Shown: piece by piece, positions 6,932 to 7,104 of the stretch | Numbering within the stretch: position 1 is the first letter of the stretch | How the letters are laid out: each line of letters starts with the position of its first letter | From: Haloferacaceae archaeon | Lineage (GTDB): Archaea > Halobacteriota > Halobacteria > Halobacteriales > Haloferacaceae | Direction: 5' to 3' | DNA length: 7,104 nt | Assembly: GCA_003554115.1 (NCBI GenBank) | Contig: PWFE01000116.1 | Coordinates: 1 to 7,104, forward strand | Position numbers and translations under genes: made by a program | Notes under the pieces: generated by a model | What the model saw: the letters and a program-made list of their open reading frames with translations, nothing else | Databases searched by the model: none | What the model was told of the DNA's origin: nothing

Positions 6932-7104
6932 TGCGTCGACTCCGCGCCGACCGCCGGGCTGTGTCGGTAACCGTCGGCTACATACTCATGTTGAGCGTCG
7001 CCGCGCTGCTGCTCGGCGTTGTACTAACTGGGGCGGGTGGGCTGATGGAGACCCAATCCCAGCAGGTGATTAGTGATGAACTAACCGTTGTCGGCAACCA
7101 GTTA
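6928..7104 (+). CDS. Pilin-like protein, N-terminal 59 residues only (3' end outside window)
   Basis: The reading frame starts with two consecutive ATG codons (6928, 6931) that overlap the TGA stop of gene 5, and stays open to the window end. The N terminus MMRRLRADRRAVSVTVGYIL is charged and then enters a hydrophobic helix at about 12-32. AVSVTVGYILM closely recalls the AVSPVIGVILM start of known haloarchaeal pilins, with Arg-Ala (R10-A11) before the predicted cleavage point. This is the clearest prepilin-type signal of the four small genes. After the helix the visible part (GAGGLMETQSQQVISDELTVV) looks like the start of an amphipathic pilin-type helix. From memory it resembles the family called DUF7266 (unverified). 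The start could be either ATG, a difference of one residue. The C-terminal domain cannot be described. Confidence 0.8.
   Translation, partial: MMRRLRADRRAVSVTVGYILMLSVAALLLGVVLTGAGGLMETQSQQVISDELTVVGNQL

Noticed and set aside
4793..7104. Antiphage defence or toxin module
   Set aside because: No nuclease, protease or toxin motif was seen; all products have prepilin-like N termini and follow pilus assembly genes.

Overview
The window looks like a haloarchaeal chromosome segment. By eye it is about 60% GC, its proteins are strongly acidic, and spacer DNA is almost absent. Several genes are preceded by close matches to GGAGGTG, which can pair with the CACCTCC at the 3' end of archaeal 16S rRNA. 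Every base lies in, or within two bases of, a plus-strand gene, and no RNA gene, insertion sequence, CRISPR array or terminator is visible. The species cannot be fixed from the sequence alone.

Layout: six co-directional genes form one tightly packed operon that runs off both ends of the window. (1) 3-2759: a type II/IV secretion-type hexameric ATPase (PilB/TadA/GspE-like), with its start upstream of the window and a long acidic, internally repeated C-terminal tail. (2) 2760-4796: a tandem-duplicated TadC/PilC-like polytopic platform protein. (3) 4793-5296, (4) 5298-5927, (5) 5915-6931 and (6) 6928-7104 (cut off at the end): four small proteins, each with an Arg-Ala/Gly or Arg-Arg-Ala motif directly before a single N-terminal hydrophobic helix. 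The first three carry large predicted extracellular domains; the sixth is cut after its helix.

Reading of the system: the ATPase powers, and the platform protein anchors, assembly of a type IV pilus-like filament or pseudopilus. The four downstream proteins are the best candidates for its pilin or pseudopilin subunits, made together with the machine. The core pair is a known archaeal theme. The four helper proteins resemble haloarchaea-specific families of unknown function and are the least understood part. No prepilin peptidase, archaellum (fla/arl) gene or chemotaxis gene lies in the window.

The junctions are extremely tight: 0-base gap, 4-base ATGA overlap, 1-base gap, 13-base overlap, 4-base ATGA overlap. 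This points to one transcript with translational coupling. The main open points are the start of gene 5, which overlaps an unusually A/T-rich patch, and what filament the four pilin-like proteins build.
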